Shown here: positions 1 through 9,489 of the stretch, one piece after another
Layout of the letters: every line of letters starts with the position of its first letter
How positions within the stretch are numbered: the first letter of the stretch is position 1
NCBI GenBank assembly: GCA_965197005.1
Contig: OZ239982.1
Coordinates: forward strand, 682,001 to 746,000
Direction: 5' to 3'
Length of the DNA stretch: 64,000 bases
DNA from: G965197005 sp965197005
GTDB taxonomy: Bacteria > Pseudomonadota > Gammaproteobacteria > Pseudomonadales > Oceanobacteraceae
Notes under the pieces: model-generated
What the model was told of the DNA's origin: nothing
Database searches by the model: none
The model's input: only the letters and a program-made list of their open reading frames with translations
Made by a program: the position numbers and the translations under genes

Positions 1-1157
1 GCTATTATATTGGTAAAAATCTGTGCGCTTAAAGTAATAATAGCATAAGCCTCTTGTGTTATTTCAGATGTAAAAATGAGCCAAGATACAAAGGGCAAAA
101 TGAATATCAGGCTAATAGCTGCAACTGTTTTTAATGTTTTTGTAAAATAAGCAATCCAACAAGTAATAAAGCAGATGATAGAGACCAGTATTAGCATGGG
201 GTATAGACCTTGCCAGGAGTGCTGTAAAAAAGAGTGTCGTAAAAAATCTTGCCAGCTTTCTTCAAAGGAATAAATGATTAATAAAATAACGCTAAAACGG
301 ATTACCCATAAACGTATAAATACAGCGTAATCTTGTGCTTTAATGTTAGGTAATTGTTTCCATTTATCAGCTAGGCTGTTAAGCAAAAGCAGTATTGCAA
401 TAGCGATGATTTGTTTTTCTGCAAAAGAGTTGAACGGTTGGTAGTTGAAAATACCATAAACCAAGGTGCTTGTTGTTGAGTTGTTTAGGTACTCAAGTAA
501 TACTTCAAAGCTGTAATCTATTAAGAGGATAAAAGAAAATAAGCAGGCAATAAGTAATAGCAGGCTTCTTTTTCCTTGCCATAAAACCCAGCAAGCAAAG
601 ATGATAAAAAGAGGAAAGAAAAAAGGAATAAAACCACTGGCGGCTTCTAATATATACCAAATGATTGCCAAGGCTAGGGTAAAGAGCATAAGCCAACTGT
701 TGGCTGTAATTATTGCAAAGGGTAGGGTTCCTAATGCCCACCAAAAAACACCATCTGGCATATGTTCGCCTAAATGATAAATTTGCGCTATCAGAATAAT
801 AGCGGCACCGTAAAATAGGTTGCCTAATAAAAATAATGATGTATTGCCTGTATGCTGGTATTTCTGCCATGCAAAAATATGGGTAATTAGGGTAATGGCA
901 AGTAGGCTTGATAGACGTATGCCACGAGGAATGTCGTCCCAGTTGTGCCCAATAAGCACAATTAATGCAATGCCAATAAAGATAAAGCCTAAGGTGGTTA
1001 ATAAATTCAGCAAGAAATTATTTTGTTTGTGGGCTTTGTAATCAATATCGTATTCTTGGCAAATAGCATGAGCTTGCGCCTCAGTAATAATGTCTTTTGC
1101 TACCCATGAGGTAACTTCTTTAGCAAGGTCATGTTTAAGAAAATGGATTAGGCGCAT
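1..1157 (-). CDS. DUF2157-type integral membrane protein, cut by the left edge
   Basis: The reverse strand is open from an ATG at 1157 to position 1 without a stop, so about 385 residues are visible and the C-terminus lies outside the window. The N-terminus is a soluble helical stretch of about 40 residues with a conserved-looking Trp and an Ile-Thr-Glu-Ala-Gln turn. This is the layout I associate with DUF2157 predicted membrane proteins. It is followed by roughly ten hydrophobic segments rich in Leu, Ile, Phe and Trp. No catalytic motif was seen. The function is unknown; DUF2157 proteins are thought to be inner-membrane proteins. Overlapping reading frames on both strands in this stretch are shadows. 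The open frame is certain; the family call is moderate. Confidence 0.7.
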   Translation of the reverse strand, partial: MRLIHFLKHDLAKEVTSWVAKDIITEAQAHAICQEYDIDYKAHKQNNFLLNLLTTLGFIFIGIALIVLIGHNWDDIPRGIRLSSLLAITLITHIFAWQKYQHTGNTSLFLLGNLFYGAAIILIAQIYHLGEHMPDGVFWWALGTLPFAIITANSWLMLFTLALAIIWYILEAASGFIPFFFPLFIIFACWVLWQGKRSLLLLIACLFSFILLIDYSFEVLLEYLNNSTTSTLVYGIFNYQPFNSFAEKQIIAIAILLLLNSLADKWKQLPNIKAQDYAVFIRLWVIRFSVILLIIYSFEESWQDFLRHSFLQHSWQGLYPMLILVSIICFITCWIAYFTKTLKTVAAISLIFILPFVSWLIFTSEITQEAYAIITLSAQIFTNII

Positions 1158-1251
1158 ATAAAAAAGACCAAAGCGTTAATTGTAGTTGAGTTCATTGCTT
1201 GTGTAACCTGTTTGTTATTAAGTAAAAGCCAGATACAAAATAGCTGTTTGA

Positions 1252-2097
1252 TTATGAGTATTTCTTGCTTAAAAAATCTAAAAAACACCTGACTTTAACA
1301 CTTAAAAAAGTACGGTTCATATAGGCAACATATAAATATAAGGGTTTGTCTGTCAGTTCCATAGGGAATAATTTAATTAAATCGCCATCTTGTATTGCCT
1401 TTTCTGTTAATCTTTCTGGCAAAATGGCAATCCCCATACTGGCTTTGGTCATTTCTAGCAACATAATGGTGTTATTGCTTGTGTGAGTGGTTGGTAAAAA
1501 GGTAGGTATGTTTACATAAGAGGGTAAAATACCTTTGTGCTCACTTAACTCTTGTTTGCTTGCAGGTGCGCCATGCTCGGCTAAATAGGCAGGAGTGGCA
1601 ACATAGCTTAGATTAATAGGAGTAAGGGGTTTGGCAATTAAATTATCTTGTGGGTTATTGGTAATACGCAATGCTACATCGAACCCTTTGGCAATTAAAT
1701 CACTAAATTGATTTTCTAAGGTTAAGGCTAATTTAATGTTTGGATAAAGCTGGCTAAATTCGGCAAATAGCTGTGTGCAATAGCTATTAGCAAACCAGAT
1801 TGGCGCAGTTATTTTAAGTGTGCCTTGGGGCTCCCTGGTATTTTGTTGGGCTTCTAATCTGGCATTTTCTAACGATTTTAAAGCATGGCAGCATTCTTGA
1901 TAATAGCGTTCACCAACTTCAGTTAAACTTTGCTGGCGATTGTTGCGTTGTAGTAGTTTGGCTTGTAAGTGCTGCTCTAAATTGGTTAGGTGTTTACTGA
2001 CCATTGATTTGGAAATATTTAAAACATCGGCGGCTTGAATAAATGTACCCTGTTCAACAATGGCACAAAACACCTGCATGCTTTTTAGTGTATCCAT
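1252..2097 (-). CDS. LysR-family transcriptional regulator
   Basis: The 281-residue protein has an N-terminal winged helix-turn-helix. Its recognition region is at about residues 17-40 (TFIQAADVLNISKSMVSKHL), followed by the linker helix and a periplasmic-binding-protein-like effector domain from about residue 90. It is somewhat shorter than the usual 290-310 residues. The overall pattern, including the early 'MQVFCAIVEQGTF' segment, is of the subgroup that often controls small efflux or redox genes. It is on the same strand as the azlCD-tusA genes but downstream of them, 114 bp after the azlD stop. It could regulate that operon or itself. The ligand cannot be told from sequence. Confidence 0.9.
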   Translation of the reverse strand: MDTLKSMQVFCAIVEQGTFIQAADVLNISKSMVSKHLTNLEQHLQAKLLQRNNRQQSLTEVGERYYQECCHALKSLENARLEAQQNTREPQGTLKITAPIWFANSYCTQLFAEFSQLYPNIKLALTLENQFSDLIAKGFDVALRITNNPQDNLIAKPLTPINLSYVATPAYLAEHGAPASKQELSEHKGILPSYVNIPTFLPTTHTSNNTIMLLEMTKASMGIAILPERLTEKAIQDGDLIKLFPMELTDKPLYLYVAYMNRTFLSVKVRCFLDFLSKKYS

Positions 2098-2211
2098 AGT
2101 AAAACATATTCCTATATAAAGATTTAAGATTGAGTTGCCTTAGGTTATCGGTTCTTTTTATATTTGGCAATATCCTTTGCAACTAATTGAAAGGTAAATG
2201 GTATTTTCTGT

Positions 2212-2553
2212 TTAGTGAAAGCAAAAATTAAATAGGTATAAACACCCCATTCCCGTTAGAATACTAAGTAAAACACTGCCGCGTAAAATACCAACAAATA
2301 GTGCAATAAAGGCAGCTAGGGCGCGAGTGGGGATATGTTCTGGAGGGATATCTTTAGGCAATACCACCATCGGCGCTATCAGTGCAGGTAAGATGGCAAC
2401 GGCAGTGTAGTTTAAGTGACGTATGAGCCAGTTAGGGAGATTGTCGCTATCTAATATAACCAAAAAGCAAACTCTAAGCGCATAGGTGCCAAGTGCTAAG
2501 CCAATGGTGGCCAGCCAAAATGTAAGTGAATCAACTGGCATTATTGCGGGCAT
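2212..2553 (-). CDS. azlD: AzlD family branched-chain amino acid export subunit
   Basis: This 113-residue, highly hydrophobic protein has four predicted membrane segments and an Arg-Val-Cys-Phe motif after the first. It matches the small AzlD subunit that pairs with AzlC to export branched-chain amino acids and their toxic analogues (family knowledge). It overlaps the end of azlC by 23 bp if the first ATG is used, or by 11 bp from the second ATG at 2541. Both arrangements suggest translational coupling. The substrate is inferred from the family only. Confidence 0.85.
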   Translation of the reverse strand: MPAIMPVDSLTFWLATIGLALGTYALRVCFLVILDSDNLPNWLIRHLNYTAVAILPALIAPMVVLPKDIPPEHIPTRALAAFIALFVGILRGSVLLSILTGMGCLYLFNFCFH

Positions 2554-3271
2554 TTTGTTTTATTCTTAATTTTGTGAGTTTATTTTCAACCTGTACACCA
2601 ATTATCATGGCGCATAATGCGGCAATAATAATACCGCTATTAAAGGGCAAGCTGGCAAGTGTTAAGCCTAATATAACGGATATGAGTGCAGCTATAACCT
2701 TAGCAAGGCTATTTAACATGGGGGCGAGCAAGGCAATAAAAGCAATGGGAACGGCAAAATCTAAGGCTAAAGCAGGTGGCAGTTGTGCGCCGATTAGTGC
2801 GCCTGTGAGCGTACCTAAATACCAAAGCGGACATACGGCAAGGGTAATACCAAAATAAAAGGCGACTTTTTGATTGACTTGCCAAGTGGGTTGTTTTTCA
2901 TATTCTAACACACTGGCGGCATAGGCTTGATCTACCATTAAATATGCCATGAGCAATTTTTGCCATAGCTTGGCATTGCCTACATGCACACTTAAAGAGG
3001 CAGAATACATTGCCATACGCAAATTCACAATCAATGAAACCACGATAACCATAAGGGTAGGGGCTTGCTCTTGCATAAGGGCAATGGCAGTAAACTGTGA
3101 GGCTCCTGCCATAACCAATGCCGTCATGCCAAAAGTTTGCAGTACATCAAAGCCTGCATTGGTGGCAACAGCACCAAATACCAAACCAAAGGGGAATACC
3201 ACTAGCGCAAAGGGCAAGCCTGTGAATATGCCTTTAAGCAGTGCCTTGTGCTTGGAGTGCGGTAATTTCAT
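2531..3271 (-). CDS. azlC: AzlC family permease
   Basis: The protein is 246 residues with about seven membrane helices. It opens with a short basic N-terminus and the family-typical segment 'GLVFGAVATNAGFDVLQT' near residue 29, followed by 'AGASQFTAIALM'. AzlC is the large subunit of the two-part branched-chain amino acid exporter (family knowledge). The start overlaps the stop of the tusA-like gene by 4 bp (ATGA), and azlD overlaps its end. The three genes therefore form one tight operon read leftwards. Confidence 0.88.
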   Translation of the reverse strand: MKLPHSKHKALLKGIFTGLPFALVVFPFGLVFGAVATNAGFDVLQTFGMTALVMAGASQFTAIALMQEQAPTLMVIVVSLIVNLRMAMYSASLSVHVGNAKLWQKLLMAYLMVDQAYAASVLEYEKQPTWQVNQKVAFYFGITLAVCPLWYLGTLTGALIGAQLPPALALDFAVPIAFIALLAPMLNSLAKVIAALISVILGLTLASLPFNSGIIIAALCAMIIGVQVENKLTKLRIKQNARNNAS

Positions 3272-3522
3272 TGGTTATCAGCAACTTTTTCAATCAGGAA
3301 CTGCCATTTTTTTGGGGTGCTATGGGGCTCGCAGACGGTTTCAATTAAATGGTGTCCTAAAAATTGACAAAAACGAGCGACATCACGTTCGGCGGTTGGG
3401 TCGGTACAGGTTAAATATAACCTATCTCCAGCGGCAAGATTATCCATTTTTTCATGCAGTAGCATGATAGGTTCAGGACAAAAAAGTCCAGTGGTATCTA
3501 AGTGTTGTATTGGCTTGCTCAT
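3268..3522 (-). CDS. TusA-family sulfurtransferase (SirA-like)
   Basis: This 84-residue protein has the TusA signature: 'LDTTGLFCPEPIM' with the acceptor Cys15 in a CPEP motif, then a helix-strand-helix fold. The family carries persulfide sulfur. TusA itself passes it from IscS to TusBCD for 2-thiouridine in tRNA (established for E. coli). It is the first gene of an operon with azlC and azlD, which is not where tusA normally sits. It may be the real TusA partner of the TusBCDE set at 43.5-44.8 kb, or a paralogue for another sulfur task. The family call is firm; the exact role is open. Confidence 0.88.
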   Translation of the reverse strand: MSKPIQHLDTTGLFCPEPIMLLHEKMDNLAAGDRLYLTCTDPTAERDVARFCQFLGHHLIETVCEPHSTPKKWQFLIEKVADNQ

Positions 3523-3533
3523 CTTTTTTTCCT

Positions 3534-3565
3534 ATGCAAAAAAAACCCTGCCAGAGCAGGGTTTT
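3534..3565 (-). terminator. Rho-independent terminator of the thiolase gene
   Basis: A perfect 10-bp stem (AAAACCCTGC / GCAGGGTTTT, plus-strand 3542-3551 and 3556-3565) with a 4-nt loop is followed on the minus strand by more T residues. It lies 18 bp past the stop of the thiolase gene and before the start of tusA, so it separates the two same-strand units. Confidence 0.85.
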
Positions 3566-3583
3566 GCTGGCAGTGCTTAAAAT

Positions 3584-4879
3584 TTAACGCTCTACAATAG
3601 CAACTACGCCTTGTCCACCTGCAGCACAGATGGAGATAAGTCCGCGACCTTTGCCCTTTTCTTCAAGCATTTTTGCTAAGGTGGCAAGAACACGACCACC
3701 TGTGGCGGCAAAGGGGTGACCGGTGGCAATGGAGGAGCCATTAACATTTAGTTTGCTACGATCAATACTGCCTAAGGCTTTGTCTAAGCCGAGTTTCTCT
3801 TGGCAGAATTTTTCATCTTCCCATGCTTTTAAGGTAGAGGCAACAACACCGGCAAAGGCTTCGTGGATTTCATAAAAATCAAAGTCTTGCAAGGTTAAAC
3901 CTGCACGTTTTAACATGCGTGGTACGGCGTAAGCAGGTGCAAGTAATAGTCCTTCTTTATCACGATTGCCATCTTTGCCAAAAAAGTCCACTGCGGCGGT
4001 TTCTTGATGCGTTAAATAGGCTCTAACAGGTAGGTTGTGTGCTTTTGCCCAGTCATCAGAGGCAAGCAATACCACCGATGCACCATCGGTTAATGCAGAA
4101 GAATTGCCAGCGGTTAACGTGCCTTTGCCTGATTTACGGTCAAAGGCGGGTTTTAAGCTTGCCAACTTTGCCATATCTGGTGCACGCATACAGTTATCTT
4201 GGCTTAAACCTTCAAACGGGGTGACTAGGTCATCAAAAAAACCGCGCTCATAAGCTGCAAGCAAATTGGTGTGGCTATTAAAGGCAATTTCATCTTGCTC
4301 TTCACGAGTAACACCCCATGCTTTAACGGTTATTTCGGTATGCTCGCCCATAGACATACCTGTTCTGGGTTCACCATTTTTAGGAATGTTAGGCGCAAGG
4401 TGTTTAGGGCGTAGTTTTAAGAGTTGCTTGAGCTTGTCGCCTGTGGTTTTTTGACGGTTGGTATCAAGTAATATTTTGCGTAAACCCTCACTGACAGCAA
4501 TTGGTGCGTCAGAAGTGGTATCTGCACCACCTGCAATGCCGCTATCAATAATGCCTAAAGCAATTTTATTGGCAACCTGAAACGCCGCTTGCAAACCCGT
4601 ACCACAGGCTTGCTGAATATCACAGGCAGGGGTTTTAGGGTCAAGGGCGGTGCTTAGTAGGCTTTCTCTTGCAAGGTTAAAATCACGGCTATGTTTCATT
4701 ACCGAGCCTGCTACAAACTCGCCTAGCTGCTCGCCTTGTAAATTATAACGATTAACCAATCCATTTAATGCTGAGACCAGCATTTTTTGGTTTGATGCAT
4801 ACGAATATGCAGTATTAGAACGAGCAAAAGGAATGCGATTGCCGCCAACAATGGCAACTTTACGAATGGTATTTGACAT
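3584..4879 (-). CDS. Acetyl-CoA C-acyltransferase (FadI-type thiolase)
   Basis: The 431-residue thiolase condenses or cleaves 3-ketoacyl-CoA. The nucleophile is Cys92 in 'QQACGTGLQ'. His339 lies in a HEAFAG motif, the FadI-like form of the more common NEAF. His388 lies in GHPF and Cys418 in CAAGGQG. All catalytic positions are present. It is divergent from a FabG-type reductase gene across 189 bp, a pairing I know from Pseudomonas and Acinetobacter, where the two are thought to act in fatty-acid degradation or 3-ketoacyl-CoA metabolism. The thiolase call is firm, but chain-length preference cannot be read from the sequence. Confidence 0.9.
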   Translation of the reverse strand: MSNTIRKVAIVGGNRIPFARSNTAYSYASNQKMLVSALNGLVNRYNLQGEQLGEFVAGSVMKHSRDFNLARESLLSTALDPKTPACDIQQACGTGLQAAFQVANKIALGIIDSGIAGGADTTSDAPIAVSEGLRKILLDTNRQKTTGDKLKQLLKLRPKHLAPNIPKNGEPRTGMSMGEHTEITVKAWGVTREEQDEIAFNSHTNLLAAYERGFFDDLVTPFEGLSQDNCMRAPDMAKLASLKPAFDRKSGKGTLTAGNSSALTDGASVVLLASDDWAKAHNLPVRAYLTHQETAAVDFFGKDGNRDKEGLLLAPAYAVPRMLKRAGLTLQDFDFYEIHEAFAGVVASTLKAWEDEKFCQEKLGLDKALGSIDRSKLNVNGSSIATGHPFAATGGRVLATLAKMLEEKGKGRGLISICAAGGQGVVAIVER

Positions 4880-5068
4880 ATTTAATCCTATATATTGAAA
4901 ATGACGAAAGACCCAAGTTTAACGCTATCTTGATTAAAATAATAGCTATGAATGTGAATTATACCGTGCTTAATGGTTGGTATTGTGCGGTTAATCGGGT
5001 AATCTGTATGCTCTTTATTTTAGGCATGCGATTGTTCGCATTTTATTTAGGATAAAACAGGTGAGTTT

Positions 5069-6487
5069 ATGAGTAATTTTTATGATTCTATGTTAGATAA
5101 TAATATTGGGCGCAGTATGTTAAAAACCATTGGGTTACCTACTCCCATTGAGTTAAAACGCTACACACCCAATCAAGAAACCTATTTTAGTGGTAAGGTA
5201 TTAATTGGTGTTTCTACAGATGGCGAGCTATTAGATGATATTTTGCGTAATTTAAAAGCGAGTCAGGCGCAGGTGTTTTTTCCTGCCGCAGCGACAACCG
5301 CCTCAGCGATTATTGCCTCTGCAAAAAAAGTAGATTTGCAGGTGACTGGTATTGAATGCAGTAAAGATATGAGTGAAAAATTTAATGCACTGGTTTTTGA
5401 TGCCTCTGGTTTTAGTGAAACCTCAGATTTAAATCAGCTGTATTTTTTCTTTAATCCTGTAATGCGTAAAATTGCCAGCAATGGTCGGGTATTGGTACTA
5501 GGTCGTCCGCACATGCAATGTAAAACAGGAGAACAAGCAGCCTCAATGAGAGCCTTAGAAGGGTTTACTCGTTCAGTTGCTAAAGAAATAGGTAAAAAAA
5601 GTGCTACCAGTCAGCTACTTACGGTTGCTGATAAAGCCAATGCCAATCTTGATGCTGCTTTTAGATTTTCTTTATCAGCAAAATCTGCTTATGTGGACGG
5701 ACAAGTTATTCATGTTCGTGCCGCCGATCATATTGCCTATCCTGATTGGCATAAGCCTTTAGCAGGTAAAATTGCATTAGTAACAGGTGCCGCTCGTGGT
5801 ATTGGCGAGTCCATTGCGCGTACTTTAGCTCGTGATGGTGCGCGTGTTTTAGGCTTGGATATTCCTCCAGCAGAAGGTGATTTAAGTAAAGTCATGTCTG
5901 AAATAGGCGGAGAAGTTTTATTGGCGGACATTTCTTCTGATGGTGCTCCAGCACAAATTTCTAATAAATTAAAAGAGTTAGGTGGTGCTGATATTGTTGT
6001 ACATAATGCAGGTATTACCCGTGATAAAACCCTAGCAAACATGCCGCCACAATGGTGGCAGATGACCATTGATATTAACTTATCCGCAGAAGAACGCATT
6101 AATGAGGTTTTATTTGCAGATAAAACCATTAATAAAAATGCACGTATCATCTGTGTGTCTTCTATGAACGGTATTGCAGGGCAGGTAGGTCAAACTAATT
6201 ATTCTGCTTCTAAAGCAGGCGTTATTGGCTATGTGCAATATATGGCAGATGAACTTGCTAAACAAAACATCACTATTAATGCAGTTGCCCCAGGCTTTAT
6301 TGAAACGCAAATGACCGATGCCATTCCTTTTGTTACTCGTGAGTTTGGTCGTCGTTTAAATTCCTTATCTCAAGGTGGCAAGCCTGTAGATGTCGCAGAA
6401 ACCATTGCCTTTTTTGCTAACCCAGCCGCTTCTGGGGTTACAGGCAATATTGTGCGTGTTTGTGGACAGTCTTTAGTAGGTGCTTAA
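5069..6487 (+). CDS. Long-form FabG-like 3-oxoacyl-ACP/CoA reductase (SDR)
   Basis: At 472 residues this is about twice the length of a normal FabG. The C-terminal half (from about residue 231) is a full short-chain dehydrogenase. It has the nucleotide-binding TGAARGIG at 239-246, NAG at 313-315, a Ser around 364-365, and the YxxxK pair Tyr378 and Lys382. The N-terminal 230 residues look like a degenerate Rossmann-like domain without a glycine motif, as in the high-molecular-weight FabG4 class. The likely reaction is NAD(P)H-dependent reduction of 3-oxoacyl thioesters, or the reverse. It is divergent from the thiolase gene and ends in a strong terminator. Confidence 0.85.
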   Translation: MSNFYDSMLDNNIGRSMLKTIGLPTPIELKRYTPNQETYFSGKVLIGVSTDGELLDDILRNLKASQAQVFFPAAATTASAIIASAKKVDLQVTGIECSKDMSEKFNALVFDASGFSETSDLNQLYFFFNPVMRKIASNGRVLVLGRPHMQCKTGEQAASMRALEGFTRSVAKEIGKKSATSQLLTVADKANANLDAAFRFSLSAKSAYVDGQVIHVRAADHIAYPDWHKPLAGKIALVTGAARGIGESIARTLARDGARVLGLDIPPAEGDLSKVMSEIGGEVLLADISSDGAPAQISNKLKELGGADIVVHNAGITRDKTLANMPPQWWQMTIDINLSAEERINEVLFADKTINKNARIICVSSMNGIAGQVGQTNYSASKAGVIGYVQYMADELAKQNITINAVAPGFIETQMTDAIPFVTREFGRRLNSLSQGGKPVDVAETIAFFANPAASGVTGNIVRVCGQSLVGA

Positions 6488-6520
6488 TTGCCATATATTT
6501 GATTTCTATATAAATTTAAA

Positions 6521-6553
6521 CAGGCTTGAGGTTATTCTTAAGCCTGTTTTTTT
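6521..6553 (+). terminator. Rho-independent terminator after the FabG-like gene
   Basis: A 10-bp stem with one G-U pair (CAGGCTTGAG / CTTAAGCCTG) and a 6-nt loop is followed by seven T residues. It lies 34 bp past the stop codon. Confidence 0.88.
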
Positions 6554-6638
6554 GAAATTAAAATACAAAATAATTTTATAAAATCTCATAATTCGTCTAT
6601 AATAACTAGCGATATAAATTAATTAAATCAGAAGTTTA

Positions 6639-8840
6639 ATGAGCACAAGTTCCAAAAAAAACATCATGTCTAAATCTCAGCGTTACACCGAGCTGCTAGA
6701 ATTAATGCTTGCCAATGTAGCCCTTGATGACTTTTTAGAAAAGCTACTAACGCAGCTGGAGTCCGATGTTTTTGGTGCTAAAGCCTCTTTTTTATTTTTA
6801 TCCCCAGATCATTCTCATTTTGTCTGTAAAGCCTCTGCTTCTTTGGGTTCAGAATACGAAGATTTTATTAAAAGCGTCAATATGTATGAGCATAACCTTA
6901 GCTGCGGCAAGGCTTTCGTACAGGGCCAATTATGTGTTATTGAAGATGTTAAAAAGTCTGAACCTTGGCAGCCTTATCTAGAGGCAGCGGCAGCAAAAAA
7001 TGTTCGTGCTTGTTGGTCATATCCCATAGTAAAAGAAGATGCTAGTGTTCTTGGTGTAGTTAGTCTGTATTATCCAGAACCTCGCCAACCTAATACGTCT
7101 GAGTTGGCAATTATGCAAGAAATAAGCAAGATTGCTTGTTTGTATGTTGAGCATAAGCGTGCACAAACGCAAATTTTATTATCCTCAGCTATGACTGAAT
7201 ATTTACCTGTGGGTATAGTGGTAACTGATGAACATATCAATATGATTGATGTGAACCCTGCAATGTGTAAATTATCTGGTTTTGATAAAAGCGAGCTGTT
7301 AGGGCGTAGTCCTATTTCTTTCAGTTTTAATAGTCATGTAATGGCAGAGTCCTTTGATTCTTTGCGTAATTTAAAAACAGGACAAAGTTGGGTTTCTGAG
7401 TTAGATTTAAAGAAAAAATCAGGGGAGATTTATACCGCAGAAATTTGTATTACGGTTATTCGTGATGAAAAGGGAGGCATAAGCCGTACGGTTGCTTTGG
7501 TTACCGATGTGACAGAGAAAAAACACTCAGAAAAAACCATTAATTACCAAGCTCATTACGATTTACTAACCCATTTGCCCAATCGTAATTCTTTTTATAA
7601 ACAGCTTAATACCAGCATTGCCCATGCCCGTTCAAATAAAAGTAACTTTTATATTATGTTGCTGGACTTGGATCATTTTAAAGAAATTAATGACAGCATT
7701 GGGCATGAATATGGCGATGAGTTACTGGCATTGATTGCAGCACAACGCTTAGAAACCGTATTACAAGCAGGAGATACGGTAGCTCGCTTAGGTGGCGATG
7801 AATTTGGGTTTATTTTTAATAGTCGGTATGATTATGCACAAATTGTGCAAGTGGCAAATTGTATTTTAGAAAAAGTCTCGTGCCCGTTAAGTATTAAAAC
7901 CATGTCAGATAGCTATATTTCTTCTAGCATAGGTATCGCGCATTACCCTCAAGATGGTAGTAATATTGAAGAGTTATTAAAATCTGCTGATCAAGCTATG
8001 TATGAAAGTAAGTCAAAAGGGCGTAATAGCTATACTTTTTTTACTGATGAATTAAAAGAGGCCGCACAAAAAAAAGCCATTTTACATCGAGAATTAAGAA
8101 TTGCTTTATATGAAAAACCAGAACAGTTTAGTTTGTTTTTTCAGCCAATAGTTTGTAAAAATACACATGTACCTAGCCAATTAGAGGCTTTATTGCGTTG
8201 GCAACACCCAGAGCAAGGCTTAATTTCTCCCGCTGATTTTATCCCTTTGGCAGAAAAAACGGGTTTGGCATCAAAATTAGGTGAAATCGTTCAAGATAAG
8301 GCTTGTCAGGCTTTGGCGGAGCTTAGAAAACAGGGCATACAGAGCAAGGTCTCCATTAACTTCTCTACAGATGAGTTTAAAAATCCGCAAATATGTGAGC
8401 AGTTTTTTAGTAGCTTAAATAAATATGGGCTGCAAGCTGATGATGTGATTATAGAGATTACAGAAAGCCTATTTGCTGAAAATGCCACACAAACTTTGGC
8501 GCATTTAAAATGTTTTAGAGAGGCAGGTGTGCATATTGCCATTGATGATTTTGGTACAGGTTATTCTTCTTTATCTTATCTTGCCAGTTTTCCTATTGAT
8601 GAAATTAAAATTGATCGTAGCTTTGTTTCTAATATTCATGTGGAGCAGCGTAAACAATCATTAGTCAGTGCCATGATTAATATTGGGCATTCCTTGGGTA
8701 TGTATATTGTTGCCGAAGGGGTCGAAGAATCTGCTGAATTAGATTTTTTAACTGAGCAAAAATGCGATTTAATTCAAGGGTATTTTATCCAAAGGCCAGC
8801 ACCTTTAGATGAAATTATCCAGCGTTACAAAATAGATTAA
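6639..8840 (+). CDS. GAF-PAS-GGDEF-EAL cyclic-di-GMP enzyme
   Basis: The 733-residue protein has no membrane segment. Domains in order are GAF (about 15-175), PAS (about 182-300), GGDEF (about 302-470; active-site GGDEF at 385-389) and EAL (about 485-733). The EAL domain has EALLRW at 516-521, DDFGTG at 636-641 and the KIDRSF loop. Both catalytic signatures are intact, so either cyclase or phosphodiesterase activity is possible. No RxxD inhibitory site stands before GGDEF. GAF and PAS would sense a cytosolic ligand or redox signal. A second in-frame ATG at 6666 is an alternative start. It overlaps the convergent ribE gene by 4 bp. Confidence 0.93.
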   Translation: MSTSSKKNIMSKSQRYTELLELMLANVALDDFLEKLLTQLESDVFGAKASFLFLSPDHSHFVCKASASLGSEYEDFIKSVNMYEHNLSCGKAFVQGQLCVIEDVKKSEPWQPYLEAAAAKNVRACWSYPIVKEDASVLGVVSLYYPEPRQPNTSELAIMQEISKIACLYVEHKRAQTQILLSSAMTEYLPVGIVVTDEHINMIDVNPAMCKLSGFDKSELLGRSPISFSFNSHVMAESFDSLRNLKTGQSWVSELDLKKKSGEIYTAEICITVIRDEKGGISRTVALVTDVTEKKHSEKTINYQAHYDLLTHLPNRNSFYKQLNTSIAHARSNKSNFYIMLLDLDHFKEINDSIGHEYGDELLALIAAQRLETVLQAGDTVARLGGDEFGFIFNSRYDYAQIVQVANCILEKVSCPLSIKTMSDSYISSSIGIAHYPQDGSNIEELLKSADQAMYESKSKGRNSYTFFTDELKEAAQKKAILHRELRIALYEKPEQFSLFFQPIVCKNTHVPSQLEALLRWQHPEQGLISPADFIPLAEKTGLASKLGEIVQDKACQALAELRKQGIQSKVSINFSTDEFKNPQICEQFFSSLNKYGLQADDVIIEITESLFAENATQTLAHLKCFREAGVHIAIDDFGTGYSSLSYLASFPIDEIKIDRSFVSNIHVEQRKQSLVSAMINIGHSLGMYIVAEGVEESAELDFLTEQKCDLIQGYFIQRPAPLDEIIQRYKID

Positions 8841-9451
8841 CCAACTTGTTTAGACTCTAATACACGTTTTACCGTCTCTACCACCGCTTGGGTTTGTGCG
8901 TCTATTTCAAGGTTGATATAAGCCTGTTCTTGAATGTTGCCAAAGGTGGTAATGGCTAAGGTTTCGGGAATTAAATGCACGCAAAAATAGTCTTTACACA
9001 CTTCTGCAATGGTCAAACTACAACCGTTTAATCCAATATATCCTTTATCTAAAATATAGTCTTGGGTGTGCTGTGTGTTTTCAATTTTTAAAACGACTTT
9101 ATGTCCGTCTTCCTCTCTTTTTAACAGGCAGCTTTGACAAAAAATATGTCCTGATAATAGGTGTCCGCCTATCTCATCACCAAAACGGGCAGCACGTTCA
9201 ATGTTGACCTCTTGGTTAACTTGCAAGCGGCTTAAATTTGTTACTTCAAGGGTTTGTGCAATGATGTCAAAAAACACTCGTGAGCCTGCAATGTTACATA
9301 CGGTTAAACATACGCCATTAATCGCTACTGAAGCACCTGTAACTAGGTTTGTTAAAAGATGATTAGGAAAATCAATGCCAATGCTGAGCATGTTATTCTG
9401 CGGATTTAAGCTGTTGATTTTGAGTTTTTTTTGTACAATTCCTGTAAACAA
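8837..9451 (-). CDS. ribE: Riboflavin synthase alpha chain
   Basis: The 204-residue protein dismutates 6,7-dimethyl-8-ribityllumazine to riboflavin. It shows the duplicated lumazine-binding fold, each half with a conserved block: 'FTGIVQ' and 'INGVCLTV' in the first, and 'LNGCSLTI' in the second. It also carries 'GDEIGGHLLSGHI' around residues 91-103. The start is TTG, not ATG: no ATG precedes the invariant FTGIVQ start, and a GGAG stands 7 nt upstream of the TTG. The gene is downstream of a diguanylate cyclase on the same strand, not with other rib genes. The symbol is ribE or ribC depending on species. Confidence 0.93.
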   Translation of the reverse strand: MFTGIVQKKLKINSLNPQNNMLSIGIDFPNHLLTNLVTGASVAINGVCLTVCNIAGSRVFFDIIAQTLEVTNLSRLQVNQEVNIERAARFGDEIGGHLLSGHIFCQSCLLKREEDGHKVVLKIENTQHTQDYILDKGYIGLNGCSLTIAEVCKDYFCVHLIPETLAITTFGNIQEQAYINLEIDAQTQAVVETVKRVLESKQVG

Positions 9452-9489
9452 GGTCTACTCCAGAAGAAAAATAAAGGAGGGTTATTAAA

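Noticed and set aside
505..1041. Open frames on both strands inside 1-1157
   Set aside because: They overlap a longer membrane-protein frame that runs off the edge and have no family features; they are shadows.
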